Shown here one piece after another: positions 26,900 to 35,530 of a stretch of 64,000 bases of DNA. How positions within the stretch are numbered: the first letter of the stretch is position 1; each line of letters starts with the position of its first letter. Made by a program: the position numbers and the translations under genes. Source of the stretch: Candidatus Brevefilum sp. (lineage in GTDB: Bacteria; Chloroflexota; Anaerolineae; Anaerolineales; Anaerolineaceae); NCBI GenBank assembly GCA_019428905.1, contig JAHYJN010000006.1, forward strand, positions 1 through 64,000. Direction: 5' to 3'. The notes under the pieces are model-generated. The model was not told the DNA's origin and did no database searches. It was given only the letters and a program-made list of their open reading frames with translations.

Positions 26900-26928
26900 T
26901 TGACAAGAAAACGCATCAAAGTTATTCT
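26900..26928 (+). promoter_or_regulatory. Strong sigma70-type promoter for tRNA-Sec
   Basis: A perfect TTGACA (26900-26905) is followed after 17 bases by TATTCT (26923-26928). The predicted start is at or within a base or two of the first tRNA nucleotide (26936). Confidence 0.75.
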
Positions 26929-26935
26929 TAATCTT

Positions 26936-27029
26936 GGGAATGGTTAGGTCCCGGTGGGCCTCCCGGTCTTCAAAATCGGTGTCGGGTCGCGTTGCGAGCC
27001 GTGGTGGGTTCGACTCCCATCCATTCCCG
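26936..27029 (+). tRNA. selC: tRNA-Sec (anticodon TCA)
   Basis: Selenocysteine tRNA, which reads UGA with the help of SelB. The 94-nt gene folds with the 8-bp acceptor stem diagnostic of bacterial tRNA-Sec (GGGAATGG with CCATTCCC, discriminator G). It has a long D arm, an anticodon stem CCGGT/ATCGG around CTTCAAA (anticodon TCA) and a long variable arm. The T arm is GGTTCGACTCCC-like. CCA is not fully encoded (CCT follows). A near-consensus promoter sits directly upstream. No selA, selB, selD or recognisable selenoprotein gene is present in this window. Confidence 0.93.
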
Positions 27030-27420
27030 CCTGATAACCCTCAGGTGCCAATACCCACAATTTTCTCAAAACAATCTTTTGCCTCAATGCACAAAACCAC
27101 GGTTCAACCAGACAAAAACGAACATTATAATATCCAAAAACACTGAATTAAGTGACTGATTCTAATGATATAATCGAGAAAAACATATTTCCTCGTTCGT
27201 CATCCTGGTTACCTTATCGAGAAATAATTGGTACCGATGCCCTAATCTGACCAGGTTAAGATGGTCAGCAATAGATTCATCTTATCGATAACACACGAAT
27301 AGCATATCCGGTGATAATAAATTTGAGGAAAATGAAATAGTGGAGGGAGGCCCCTGGAGAGAAAATCATCAAAATGTGGATCACTTAATCCAAACACAAA
27401 CTGATTTAAGGAGAAATAAC
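27030..27420 (+). promoter_or_regulatory. Leader/promoter region of the peptide ABC operon
   Basis: No gene is seen in these 391 bases. An extended -10 (TGATATAAT, 27166-27174) is the best promoter candidate and would give a leader of about 240 nt. Within the leader, CTGACCA and TGGTCAG (27247-27268) form a 7-bp hairpin, and a TTATCGATAA palindrome follows. AAGGAGAAATAAC precedes the ATG at 27421. Confidence 0.4.
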
Positions 27421-29124
27421 ATGCAAAAGAGTAAATCTATCCCTTTACTGATAGCGATCATCCTGATCCTATCTCTGGCTTTAGCTGCCTGCCAGCAAGC
27501 AGCACCGGAACCGGCGCCTGAAGAATCCGGTGAAGTTGTTGTGCCAGAAGAACCTGTTGTCGAGGAACCCGCGGCTGAACGGAAAGTAGCCACCTTCATT
27601 TGGACCCAGGAGTTTGACAACCTCAACCCCCTCTACACCAACATGTGGTTCTCGAGCATCACCCAGCAGATCTGGAACGCCTCAGCCTGGAATTTCGATA
27701 TTGAGAACAACCCCAACCCGGTGTTGGTCACAGAGATCCCCTCGCTTGAAAATGGCGGCATCTCAGCAGATGGACGCACCATCACCATTAAGCTGCGTGA
27801 TGATATCGTCTGGTCAGATAATACACCGATCACAGCGGAAGATTTCGTTTTCACCTACGAAATGGTGACCAATCCAAGCAATATTGTCACAACCTCCTAC
27901 CCCTACAACTTGATTACTGCAATCTCTACCCCAGACGAGCTAACTGTTGTGGCTGAATTCGAAGAAGCCTTTGTGCCTTGGGTGGCGAATTTATGGCGGT
28001 TTGTCCTTCCGAAGCACGTCCTCCAGCCGGTATTTGATGCTGAGGGCACCATCGACGCCGCTCCCTGGAACCTGGCACCAACTGTCTCTGCAGGTCCCTA
28101 TGTCTTTGCCGAATGGGAATCCGGCAGCTATACACGCTTTGTGCGGAACGAAAACTATTACAACGAACCTGCCAAAATTGACGAGATCTTCTTCCGCTTT
28201 GTGCCGGATGATGCCTCTCAGGTGGCAGCGCTGCGCACCGGCGATGGTGATCTGGGAACCTTCATCTCCCAAGCCGATATCCCAACACTTGAAGCCGCCG
28301 GGGTAGAGGTGTTTGCTGTCGTTTCCGGTTATGACGAGGGCTGGTTCATTTACTTTGGCGAAGAAGCCCATCCTGCACTCTCTGATGTGCGTGTGCGCCA
28401 GGCCATTGCCCTGTGTTTTGACCGGCCAAGCATTAACCGCGACCTCTTATTGGGTCTAACAGAACCAGCAGTCACTTACTGGGATAACACCCCATACGCC
28501 AACCCCAACCTGGATGCTTACCCCTATGACCCAGCAGCCGGTATGGCGCTCCTCGATGAAGCAGGCTGGGTTGACAGCAACGGTGATGGTATTCGCGATA
28601 AAGACGGCGTCGAGCTCACGTTGATCCATGGCACCACCTCACGCGAGATCCGACAGGATACCCAGGCGGTTGCCCAACAGAACCTGGCTGAATGCGGCAT
28701 CCAGCTGGATCTTTTAAGCTACTCAGCAGATGTTTACTTCCAGAGCTACGGCGGCGGCGGGCCATTACCCACGGGCGAGTTGGATATTGGTCAATTCTCA
28801 TCAACCGAAGCCTTCCCGGATCCCGACACTAGCCGTTGGTTATGCAATGAAATCCCCACCGATGAATACCCGGATGGGATCAACGACCAAAAGATTTGTG
28901 ATCCTGAACTGGATGAGCTTTTCCGCTTGCAATCCACCCAAATTGATTTCGAAGAGCGGCAGCAAACCATCTGGCACATCGGAGAGATCATGTACGAGAA
29001 TGTTTACTGGCTGGGTGTCTGGCAAGACCTGGACACATGGGCAGTCAGCGCTCGCCTGACAAATGTTAATATTTCAGGTGCCGATCCATTCTATAGCATT
29101 GCCGAATGGGATATCGTCCAATAG
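27421..29124 (+). CDS. Peptide ABC transporter substrate-binding lipoprotein (SBP family 5)
   Basis: Extracytoplasmic receptor of 567 residues for peptides or similar solutes, delivering ligand to the permeases encoded next. The signal peptide ends at the lipobox ALAAC (about residue 24) and an acidic, Pro/Glu-rich linker follows. The family-5 domain shows ADGRTITIKLRDDIVWSDN in part, PITAEDFVFTYEM, and VRQAIALCFDRPSINRDLL. A GWVDSNGDGIRDKDG calcium-loop-like turn is common in this family. The ATG at 27421 has AAGGAG 8 bases upstream; an upstream in-frame start would add 27 residues ahead of the signal peptide and is unlikely. A hairpin follows before the permease genes. Confidence 0.93.
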   Translation: MQKSKSIPLLIAIILILSLALAACQQAAPEPAPEESGEVVVPEEPVVEEPAAERKVATFIWTQEFDNLNPLYTNMWFSSITQQIWNASAWNFDIENNPNPVLVTEIPSLENGGISADGRTITIKLRDDIVWSDNTPITAEDFVFTYEMVTNPSNIVTTSYPYNLITAISTPDELTVVAEFEEAFVPWVANLWRFVLPKHVLQPVFDAEGTIDAAPWNLAPTVSAGPYVFAEWESGSYTRFVRNENYYNEPAKIDEIFFRFVPDDASQVAALRTGDGDLGTFISQADIPTLEAAGVEVFAVVSGYDEGWFIYFGEEAHPALSDVRVRQAIALCFDRPSINRDLLLGLTEPAVTYWDNTPYANPNLDAYPYDPAAGMALLDEAGWVDSNGDGIRDKDGVELTLIHGTTSREIRQDTQAVAQQNLAECGIQLDLLSYSADVYFQSYGGGGPLPTGELDIGQFSSTEAFPDPDTSRWLCNEIPTDEYPDGINDQKICDPELDELFRLQSTQIDFEERQQTIWHIGEIMYENVYWLGVWQDLDTWAVSARLTNVNISGADPFYSIAEWDIVQ

Positions 29125-29140
29125 TTCGTTAACAAATGAT

Positions 29141-29173
29141 GATGAAGCTGGGTTGTTGAAACCCAGCTTCATC
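29141..29173 (+). promoter_or_regulatory. Intercistronic hairpin between binding protein and permease genes
   Basis: GATGAAGCTGGGTT pairs perfectly with AACCCAGCTTCATC (14 bp, 5-base loop) with no T-run after it. It is likely to stabilise or partly attenuate the message, so that the binding protein is made in excess over the permeases. Confidence 0.6.
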
Positions 29174-29243
29174 CTAATCCCAAGTTGGCTTTTTCCGCAG
29201 AAAAAGTCTTTCACTCTTATCATTCCTTATCGGAGGTGGCGCG

Positions 29244-30275
29244 ATGACTCGTTATATCATCCGGCGTATCCTGCAATCCATCCCCCTCTTGCTCATCATC
29301 AGCCTGATCTTGTTTGTGCTGCTTAACAGCATCGGTGACCCCCTGGCCATGATGGGCGGCCGCAATCCCACCCGCCCAGAAGACAGAGCCCGCCTCGCGA
29401 GGCAGTTGGGCCTCGATAAACCCGTTACAACCCAATATATTTATTGGCTGATCGGCAACGATTGGACCTTGATCGATGTCGACGGTGACGGCATCCCCGA
29501 CACACCAGGCATACGCAAAGGCGTATTGCGGGGCGATTTTGGGACATCCATCGTCACCCGGGGCAAACCGGTCATCGAGATCATCTGGGAGCGAGTGCCC
29601 AACACCCTGTTGCTAATGATCCCAGCCCAGATTGTGATCCTTGTATTGGGATTGATTGTTGGCACCTACTCCGCCCTGCGCCAATATTCCTGGATCGATA
29701 ACGCCATCACCACACTTTCATTTGTCGGCTTTTCCATGCCGATTTTCCTGATTGCCTTATTGAGCATTTATTTATTTGCCGTTTTATTTCAACGCTGGGG
29801 GCTGCCCAACCTGCCAGCAAACGGCATGTTCGATCCCCAGGTGGGCAAAACCGCCGGCCAAGTCGCCAAACATATGATCCTGCCCCTCTTCAGCATTGCC
29901 TTCATCGATGTTGCCCGCTACAGCCGCTACATCCGCAGCGCCATGCTCGAAGTGATGAGCCAGGATTACATCCGTACCGCCAAAGCCAAAGGGCTCAAAC
30001 GCTATTACATCATCTTTATCCACGCCTTACGCAACGCCTTTCTGCCCATCGTGACCCTGGTCGGTTTGGATTTACCCTTCTTGCTAGCTGGCGCGGTCGT
30101 CACCGAGCGGATCTTCGCCTGGCCGGGAATGGGTCGATTATTCCTAGACCATTTGCAGCGCGCAGATGGACCGGTGGTGATGGGCATTGTAATCATCCTG
30201 GCTGTTTTTGTGGTTTTATCTCAAATATTGACAGATATCACGTATGCAGCCCTTGACCCAAGGATTCGCTATTAA
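29244..30275 (+). CDS. Peptide ABC transporter permease, DppB/OppB type
   Basis: Membrane channel subunit of 343 residues. It begins with the typical TRYIIRRILQSIPLLLIISL, has six hydrophobic helices, and the EAA loop at YIRTAKAKGLKRYYIIFIHALRNA (coupling to the ATPases). AGAVVTERIFAWPGMGRLF in the C-terminal third is a hallmark of DppB. The periplasmic loop after helix 1 contains DVDGDGIPDTPG (residues 78-89), an acidic calcium-loop-like insert not present in the classic enterobacterial proteins. GGAGG lies upstream of the ATG. It pairs with the DppC-type gene that follows. Confidence 0.94.
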   Translation: MTRYIIRRILQSIPLLLIISLILFVLLNSIGDPLAMMGGRNPTRPEDRARLARQLGLDKPVTTQYIYWLIGNDWTLIDVDGDGIPDTPGIRKGVLRGDFGTSIVTRGKPVIEIIWERVPNTLLLMIPAQIVILVLGLIVGTYSALRQYSWIDNAITTLSFVGFSMPIFLIALLSIYLFAVLFQRWGLPNLPANGMFDPQVGKTAGQVAKHMILPLFSIAFIDVARYSRYIRSAMLEVMSQDYIRTAKAKGLKRYYIIFIHALRNAFLPIVTLVGLDLPFLLAGAVVTERIFAWPGMGRLFLDHLQRADGPVVMGIVIILAVFVVLSQILTDITYAALDPRIRY

Positions 30276-30346
30276 TCATGATCAGGCACCGCTGCCGGAG
30301 AAATCAATGATTTCTGGTTGGCAAGGTAAAAGTTTGGAGAAAAATC

Positions 30347-31297
30347 ATGGCAACCCTAGATAAACCAATGGATAACAAAATCCTGGAAAACAACTATGAG
30401 AACCCGCCGCTTAGCTTGGGACAAATGGCCTGGCGCCGTTTCAGACGCCATAAATTAGCGATGACCAGCGTCGCATTACTGGTGTTGTTAATGCTGTTCA
30501 TCTTTGGCGGCGCACTGATTTATTCTGAAGCAGACGCCAATTTCAACGATACCACCCGTCGGCTGGAACCGCCCTCCGCAGAACATCCCTTTGGCACGGA
30601 TACCATTGGGCGGGACATCTTAGCGCGCACCATTTACGGTGGTCAGATCTCAATCTTAATTGGGTTGACGGCTGTCATCGTCCAGATTGTCGTTGGGGTG
30701 CTGATAGGCGCCCTTTCAGGTTATTACGGCGGCTGGATCGATAGTGTGCTGATGCGCTTCACGGAGGCCATCATGACCATCCCCCTCCTATTCTTGCTGC
30801 TGGTGATGGCAAAATTCTTCGCCGGAAAATTCCCAAATATCACCCTTTTCGGGCGGACCTTTAGCGGCAGCGTGGTGGTGATTGTGTTGATCATCGGTCT
30901 CTCAAGCTGGCCGCGCCTGGCCCGCATCGTGCGGGCGGAATTCTTGTGCCTGAAGGAGAACGACTTTATCCTGGCTGCCCGTGCGACCGGCACGTCCAAT
31001 ACACAAATCATGTTCAAACATATTTTGCCAAATACCGTGGCACCTATCGTGGTGACTGCAACCCTGGCTGTAGCAGGCGCTATCATCTCGGAAGCGTATA
31101 TCAGCTTTTTAGGCCTTGGCGTTCAACCCCCAACCGCAACCTGGGGCAACATGATCACGGGCGCCACCACATACATCGAATATGCCCCCTGGATCTGGTT
31201 TTTCCCAGGTGTCTTGATTTTGTTGACCGTACTAAGCATTAATTTTTTAGGTGATGGCTTGCGAGATGCGCTTGATCCTCGCAGCAGGCCGGAATAG
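30347..31297 (+). CDS. Peptide ABC transporter permease, DppC/OppC type
   Basis: Second channel subunit, 316 residues. The N-terminal motif is QMAWRRFRRHKLAMTSVALLVLL, characteristic of OppC N-domains. PPSAEHPFGTDTIGRDILARTIYGG is the conserved periplasmic start. Six helices follow. The EAA loop is DFILAARATGTSNTQIMFKHILPN. The C-terminal AYISFLGLGVQPPTATWGNMI and DGLRDALDPR are typical. It forms the channel with the preceding gene product. Its stop lies 7 bases before the ATG of the ATPase gene. Confidence 0.95.
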   Translation: MATLDKPMDNKILENNYENPPLSLGQMAWRRFRRHKLAMTSVALLVLLMLFIFGGALIYSEADANFNDTTRRLEPPSAEHPFGTDTIGRDILARTIYGGQISILIGLTAVIVQIVVGVLIGALSGYYGGWIDSVLMRFTEAIMTIPLLFLLLVMAKFFAGKFPNITLFGRTFSGSVVVIVLIIGLSSWPRLARIVRAEFLCLKENDFILAARATGTSNTQIMFKHILPNTVAPIVVTATLAVAGAIISEAYISFLGLGVQPPTATWGNMITGATTYIEYAPWIWFFPGVLILLTVLSINFLGDGLRDALDPRSRPE

Positions 31298-31304
31298 GTG
31301 TATC

Positions 31305-32300
31305 ATGGAACAAGAAACCCCTTTACTGAACCTGGTTGATCTCTACGTCCAATTTAATACCCCTGAAGGGACGATTTATGCCGTCAACGGTGTCTCCTTT
31401 GATATCTATGAAGGTGATGCCGTCGCCATTGTCGGTGAAAGCGGCTGCGGTAAATCGGTCTGTATGATGTCCATCTTGGGGTTGATCCCCATCCCACCCG
31501 GGGAGATACCGGCAGGGAAGGCTATTTTTGAAGATCGTGACCTTTTACAGCTTTCAGAAAAAGAATTGGAACAGGTGCGCGGGCAAAAGATCGGTATGAT
31601 CTTTCAAGACCCAATGACCTCACTCAACCCGGTCCTGACCTTAGGCCGTCAATTGACCGAAGCGCTCATACGTCATTTTCGTCTTTCTTCAGAGGAAGCT
31701 GATCAACGGGCGATTGAACTGATGCAATTGGTGGGAATTTCCGATCCGGAACGGCGGTTAAAAAATTACCCGCACCAGTTTTCGGGCGGCATGCGCCAGC
31801 GTGTGATGATCGCTATGATGCTGGCCTGCAACCCCAAGCTGTTGATCGCAGATGAACCCACCACCGCACTGGATGTGACCATCCAAGCCCAAATCGTCGA
31901 TCTCGTGCTGGAAATTCGCAAAAAGATCAATATGTCGCTGATCTGGATCACTCACGACCTCGGTGTGGTAGCAAACGTGGCCGACCGTGTGCTGGTGATG
32001 TACGGCGGCACGATTGTCGAAGAAGCACATGTCGACCAGCTTTATGAACAGCCCCAGCACCCCTACACCATAGCACTCCTGGCCGCCTTGCCCAATGTCA
32101 ATCAACGCCGCTCTAGCCGTCTAAAATCCATCCCGGGTGCTCCACCGATTATTATGAGCGAACTAGTTGGCTGCCCCTTTGCCCCCCGCTGTGAATTTGT
32201 TATCGATCGCTGCCACCAAGAACGGCCGCTGCTAGAAAACATCAGCCACAACCACAAAGCTGCCTGTTTTGTCAACCCTTACACAGGAGAAGCCAAATGA
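31305..32300 (+). CDS. Peptide ABC transporter ATPase, DppD/OppD type
   Basis: ATP-hydrolysing subunit of 331 residues. Walker A is GESGCGKS, the signature motif [15 protein letters not shown], and Walker [13 protein letters not shown]. The Q-loop is [12 protein letters not shown] and the switch His lies in ITHDLG. The C-terminal oligopeptide-transporter extension contains [14 protein letters not shown] plus a later Cys. These are the four Cys positions that bind an iron-sulfur cluster in some homologues. I chose the ATG at 31305, since the in-frame start at 31251 lies inside the permease gene. It overlaps the next ATPase by ATGA. Confidence 0.95.
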   Translation: MEQETPLLNLVDLYVQFNTPEGTIYAVNGVSFDIYEGDAVAIVGESGCGKSVCMMSILGLIPIPPGEIPAGKAIFEDRDLLQLSEKELEQVRGQKIGMIFQDPMTSLNPVLTLGRQLTEALIRHFRLSSEEADQRAIELMQLVGISDPERRLKNYPHQFSGGMRQRVMIAMMLACNPKLLIADEPTTALDVTIQAQIVDLVLEIRKKINMSLIWITHDLGVVANVADRVLVMYGGTIVEEAHVDQLYEQPQHPYTIALLAALPNVNQRRSSRLKSIPGAPPIIMSELVGCPFAPRCEFVIDRCHQERPLLENISHNHKAACFVNPYTGEAK

Positions 32301-33319
32301 ATGATCGCCTGCCTTCCACACAAGTATTGGTCAGCGTAAAAGGGTTGAAAAAATATTTCCCGATTAAGCGCGGCATTATTTTTGAAAGAACGGTGGGGTT
32401 GGTTGAAGCCGTCAATGACCTGACCTTTGACATTTATCGGGGTGAAACCTTAGGCCTGGTTGGCGAAAGCGGCTGTGGCAAGACCACCGCTGGCAGGACC
32501 ATCTTAGGCCTATACCCTGCCACCGACGGCACTGTCAAAATCGATGAAATTGATGTTTCAACAGCGCAGGCTGATGAAATGCATCAGCTGCGCCGTAAAG
32601 CACAGATGATCTTTCAAGACCCCTTTGCATCCCTTAATCCCCGCTGGACGGTCTCAGCCATTGTGGGTGAACCGATCAATGTCCATCACCTTGAGACCGA
32701 TAGCAAGAAAAAGAACGAACGGGTCCGAGAATTACTCGAGATGGTGGGGTTAAGCGGCCGCTACCTGAACCGCTTCCCCCATGAATTTTCTGGCGGTCAA
32801 CGCCAGCGGATTGGGATAGCCCGGGCTTTGGCGTCCAACCCCGATTTCATCGTTTGTGATGAACCCATCGCCGCCCTTGATGTCTCGATCCAGGCCCAGG
32901 TGGTCAACCTGCTGGAAGATCTGCAAGCCCAGCTCGGCTTGACCTACCTGTTTATCGCCCACGACCTGAGTATGGTTCGGCATATCTGCAATCGTGTGGC
33001 GGTGATGTACCTGGGTTGCATGGCTGAGCTGGCTGAAAGCAATACCCTCTATGAGCATCCACTGCACCCTTACACCCAGGCGTTGCTTTCTGCGGTGCCT
33101 GTGCCAGACCCGAAACTATCTCGCAAACGCCAGCGCATCATTCTAGAGGGTGATGTCCCCAGCTCAATATCCCCGCCGTCAGGCTGCCGCTTTCATACCC
33201 GCTGCCCTATCGCGCAACCCCATTGCAGCGAGGTTGTGCCAACATGGCGAGAAGTACAGCCGGGCCATTTCGTTGCCTGCCACGAGGTAGAACCAAAATC
33301 AATCCCGGCGCAACCCTAA
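32297..33319 (+). CDS. Peptide ABC transporter ATPase, DppF/OppF type
   Basis: Second ATPase of the importer, 340 residues. Walker A is GESGCGKTT, the signature FSGGQRQRIGIARAL, and Walker B IVCDEPIAALD. The switch His is in FIAHDLS. Its N-terminal KGLKKYFPIKRG is typical of OppF. The C-terminal segment SGCRFHTRCPIAQPHC keeps the Cys pattern of the family. It forms a heterodimer with the upstream ATPase, and translation is coupled by a 4-base overlap. The deacylase gene follows after 21 bases, likely in the same operon. Confidence 0.95.
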   Translation: MNDRLPSTQVLVSVKGLKKYFPIKRGIIFERTVGLVEAVNDLTFDIYRGETLGLVGESGCGKTTAGRTILGLYPATDGTVKIDEIDVSTAQADEMHQLRRKAQMIFQDPFASLNPRWTVSAIVGEPINVHHLETDSKKKNERVRELLEMVGLSGRYLNRFPHEFSGGQRQRIGIARALASNPDFIVCDEPIAALDVSIQAQVVNLLEDLQAQLGLTYLFIAHDLSMVRHICNRVAVMYLGCMAELAESNTLYEHPLHPYTQALLSAVPVPDPKLSRKRQRIILEGDVPSSISPPSGCRFHTRCPIAQPHCSEVVPTWREVQPGHFVACHEVEPKSIPAQP

Positions 33320-33340
33320 CCAACCTACAAAGGAAAGCCT

Positions 33341-34468
33341 ATGCCGCACACAACTCAACTTGGAACAGCCGTCTCGCGCCCCGGAAGCATCCAGTATGGG
33401 CAGTGGGATGCCTTCACCCACGCCACCGGGCATATTGAATTCTTGCCGGTCATTATCGCCCAGGGGAAAGAACCAGGACCCTGCATCTGGCTGACGGCTG
33501 CCATCCATGGTGTTGAGCACACCGGCCCCTGGGTGCTCCATGCGTTATTGACCCAGGACCTGGTTGAAAAACTGCATGGGACCATTATCGCCATCCCCTC
33601 ACTGTGCCCGGTTGGCTTACGGGTCAATGAATATGTGCCTTACATCGTTGAGAAAAATCCGAACCGGCTGTGGCCCGAGGACAAGCCCAAACCCGCCCAA
33701 CCCGACCCGGAAAAGCGCCCGCCATTCCCCCTGGAAACTGCCTATCAACGCTTATTTGAAAGAATCAAGGAAACTGCCAATTTCCTGATCGATTATCACA
33801 ACGCTTCGATCGGGTCGATTCCCTTCGCCTTTCGGGATCGCGTCCTCTACCGGGAAGACAAAAACCTGGAGGAAAATAAAACTGAAGCCCAGCAATTGGC
33901 AGGCCGCTTGGATAAAATGTTGACAGCATTTGGCTTCACGATCGTCAATGAAAACCTGGTTGAGAAATACATCGACGAAGATTTGCACCGCTCAACCTCT
34001 GGCGCCGTCCTTATGAAGGGGCGCATTCCAGCTTTCACCGTGGAATTGGGCGGCGGTCAAATGCCAGACAGGGCTATTGTCACAGCGGCTGTGGCAGGCA
34101 CCCGTAATGTCCTGCGTTGGGCCGGTATGCTCCCTGGAGAAATGGAACCGATCAGCGGCATTACCATCATCGACCCAGGCTATCCAGTACGCACCTCGGT
34201 CCGCACCCGCATGCCGGGTCCAGGTGTTGCGATTCATCTCAAAGAACCCGGGGAGATGGTTGCCATAGACGAACCCATCGCTGAATTGCAAGATATTTGG
34301 GGGCGACCCCTGCCACAAAGCCCGCTTGTTTCTGACCGGGAGGGGTTTATCCTGAGTCGCAGCCATGGCATCTTCTTTGATCAAGGGGAAGCGATTTATC
34401 ATATGGCCATCCGCGATGAAGAGCCCCTACTCGGTCCCTACCCACGGGACTTCTTCAAAGAAAATTAA
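33341..34468 (+). CDS. Succinylglutamate desuccinylase/aspartoacylase-family zinc deacylase
   Basis: Predicted cytoplasmic zinc hydrolase of 375 residues, M14-like, that removes an acyl group from an amino acid or peptide. Zinc ligands fit AAIHGVEHTGPWVL (His and Glu) and LIDYHNASIGS (His). VELGGGQ holds a likely catalytic Glu. SLCPVGLRVNEYVPY is similar to the Arg-containing substrate-binding region of the family. AAGGAAAG precedes the ATG. It is the last gene of the peptide importer operon, which suggests that the imported compound is deacylated on arrival. The true acyl group is unknown. Confidence 0.8.
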   Translation: MPHTTQLGTAVSRPGSIQYGQWDAFTHATGHIEFLPVIIAQGKEPGPCIWLTAAIHGVEHTGPWVLHALLTQDLVEKLHGTIIAIPSLCPVGLRVNEYVPYIVEKNPNRLWPEDKPKPAQPDPEKRPPFPLETAYQRLFERIKETANFLIDYHNASIGSIPFAFRDRVLYREDKNLEENKTEAQQLAGRLDKMLTAFGFTIVNENLVEKYIDEDLHRSTSGAVLMKGRIPAFTVELGGGQMPDRAIVTAAVAGTRNVLRWAGMLPGEMEPISGITIIDPGYPVRTSVRTRMPGPGVAIHLKEPGEMVAIDEPIAELQDIWGRPLPQSPLVSDREGFILSRSHGIFFDQGEAIYHMAIRDEEPLLGPYPRDFFKEN

Positions 34469-34620
34469 CGTATTTTCAAACACTGCCACACCACAACCCC
34501 CATCATTCAGTAACATGGCTGGCTGAACAGTTACAGGGATTCAATTAATCGTTTGTTCCTTCAATGGTCTCATTGGCATATAACTTGCAATAAAAACCTG
34601 GAAAATAAGGAACCCGAATT

Positions 34621-35208
34621 ATGCGATTTAAACTTCTGCTGTGCCTGCTGTGCCTGTCTCTGCTGATTTCAGGGTGCGACATTCTAACCGAGATCCCTTT
34701 GCCGCCCAGTGAAACCCCGGTTTCAACCCCCACCCCGATCTCGCCGGAGGAGATCATACCATCGGCCACATTACCAGCCTATCCACCCCAGGAACCCACA
34801 CCGGACCCGCTTATAAATGCAGTTTTCACCCTCCAGCCCGGGGGCCCATTTTACCTGCCGAATTTCAACCATCCTGAGGAAGGCTGTAACTGGCTGGGCG
34901 TGGCTGGGCAGGTTTTTGATGAAAACGGCCTCGAGATCCTCAATCTAACGATCCTTGCGGGAAACAGGCTTGCCGGTGAAGACATCCTGGCAGCGACCAC
35001 CGGTGAAGCTACGGCATACGGACTGGGGGGCTATGAAATCAAACTAAGCAGCCAACCGGTCAACACATCCAACCTGTTCTGGGTCCAGGTCGTCGATTCT
35101 GCAGGTCAATCCCTGTCGCAAAGGATCTTTTTTGATACGTTTGAAGATTGTGAGCAGAACTTGGCCCTGGTCAACTTCATCCCGCTTGAAGCCCAAAACC
35201 TGCCCTGA
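34621..35208 (+). CDS. Small lipoprotein with Pro/Thr linker
   Basis: Surface lipoprotein of 195 residues. The signal peptide ends at the lipobox LLISGC (residue 20). A linker rich in Pro, Thr and Ser (about residues 27-68) follows. The remaining domain contains CNWLGVAGQVFDENG and GLGGYEIKL, which read like a beta-sandwich resembling domains found in other surface proteins of this phylum. Two Cys (in EEGCNW and FEDCEQN) could form a disulfide. No enzyme motif is seen. It is transcribed alone after the importer operon. Confidence 0.7.
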   Translation: MRFKLLLCLLCLSLLISGCDILTEIPLPPSETPVSTPTPISPEEIIPSATLPAYPPQEPTPDPLINAVFTLQPGGPFYLPNFNHPEEGCNWLGVAGQVFDENGLEILNLTILAGNRLAGEDILAATTGEATAYGLGGYEIKLSSQPVNTSNLFWVQVVDSAGQSLSQRIFFDTFEDCEQNLALVNFIPLEAQNLP

Positions 35209-35530
35209 ACATAGCCATCCAAAGACAACAACTTGCGCCGGTAACCGAAATGTGCCTTGAAATAACTGCCCATTCTGAAGTCCACTGGGTCTCAGTCAAG
35301 AATGGCAAGATTTAACATTATTCATCAAAATTTCATCAAAAATATTTTCAATCTCACCTTCCCATGACACTAACTAATCAGTGAACTGCCCAAACAACTT
35401 CTAGGATTGGAGCACCTAAACCATCTTTCAAGATCGCGATTTAGTGGATGCCAAAAGGATGGTTTTGCGGTAGATTCATACGAAACAAAGGATTCGTGAG
35501 GGAACCAACGCGTTTACACCTGGAAAACCA
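35209..35530. other. Non-coding gap before the surface protease gene
   Basis: No gene is recognised in these 322 bases. AAACCATC and GATGGTTT near 35418-35467 could form an 8-bp stem with a long loop. TAGATT near 35472 is a weak -10 candidate for the following gene. Confidence 0.4.

Noticed and set aside
27340-27420. Longer start for the peptide-binding protein
   Set aside because: It would place 27 polar residues before the lipoprotein signal; AAGGAG marks the ATG at 27421.
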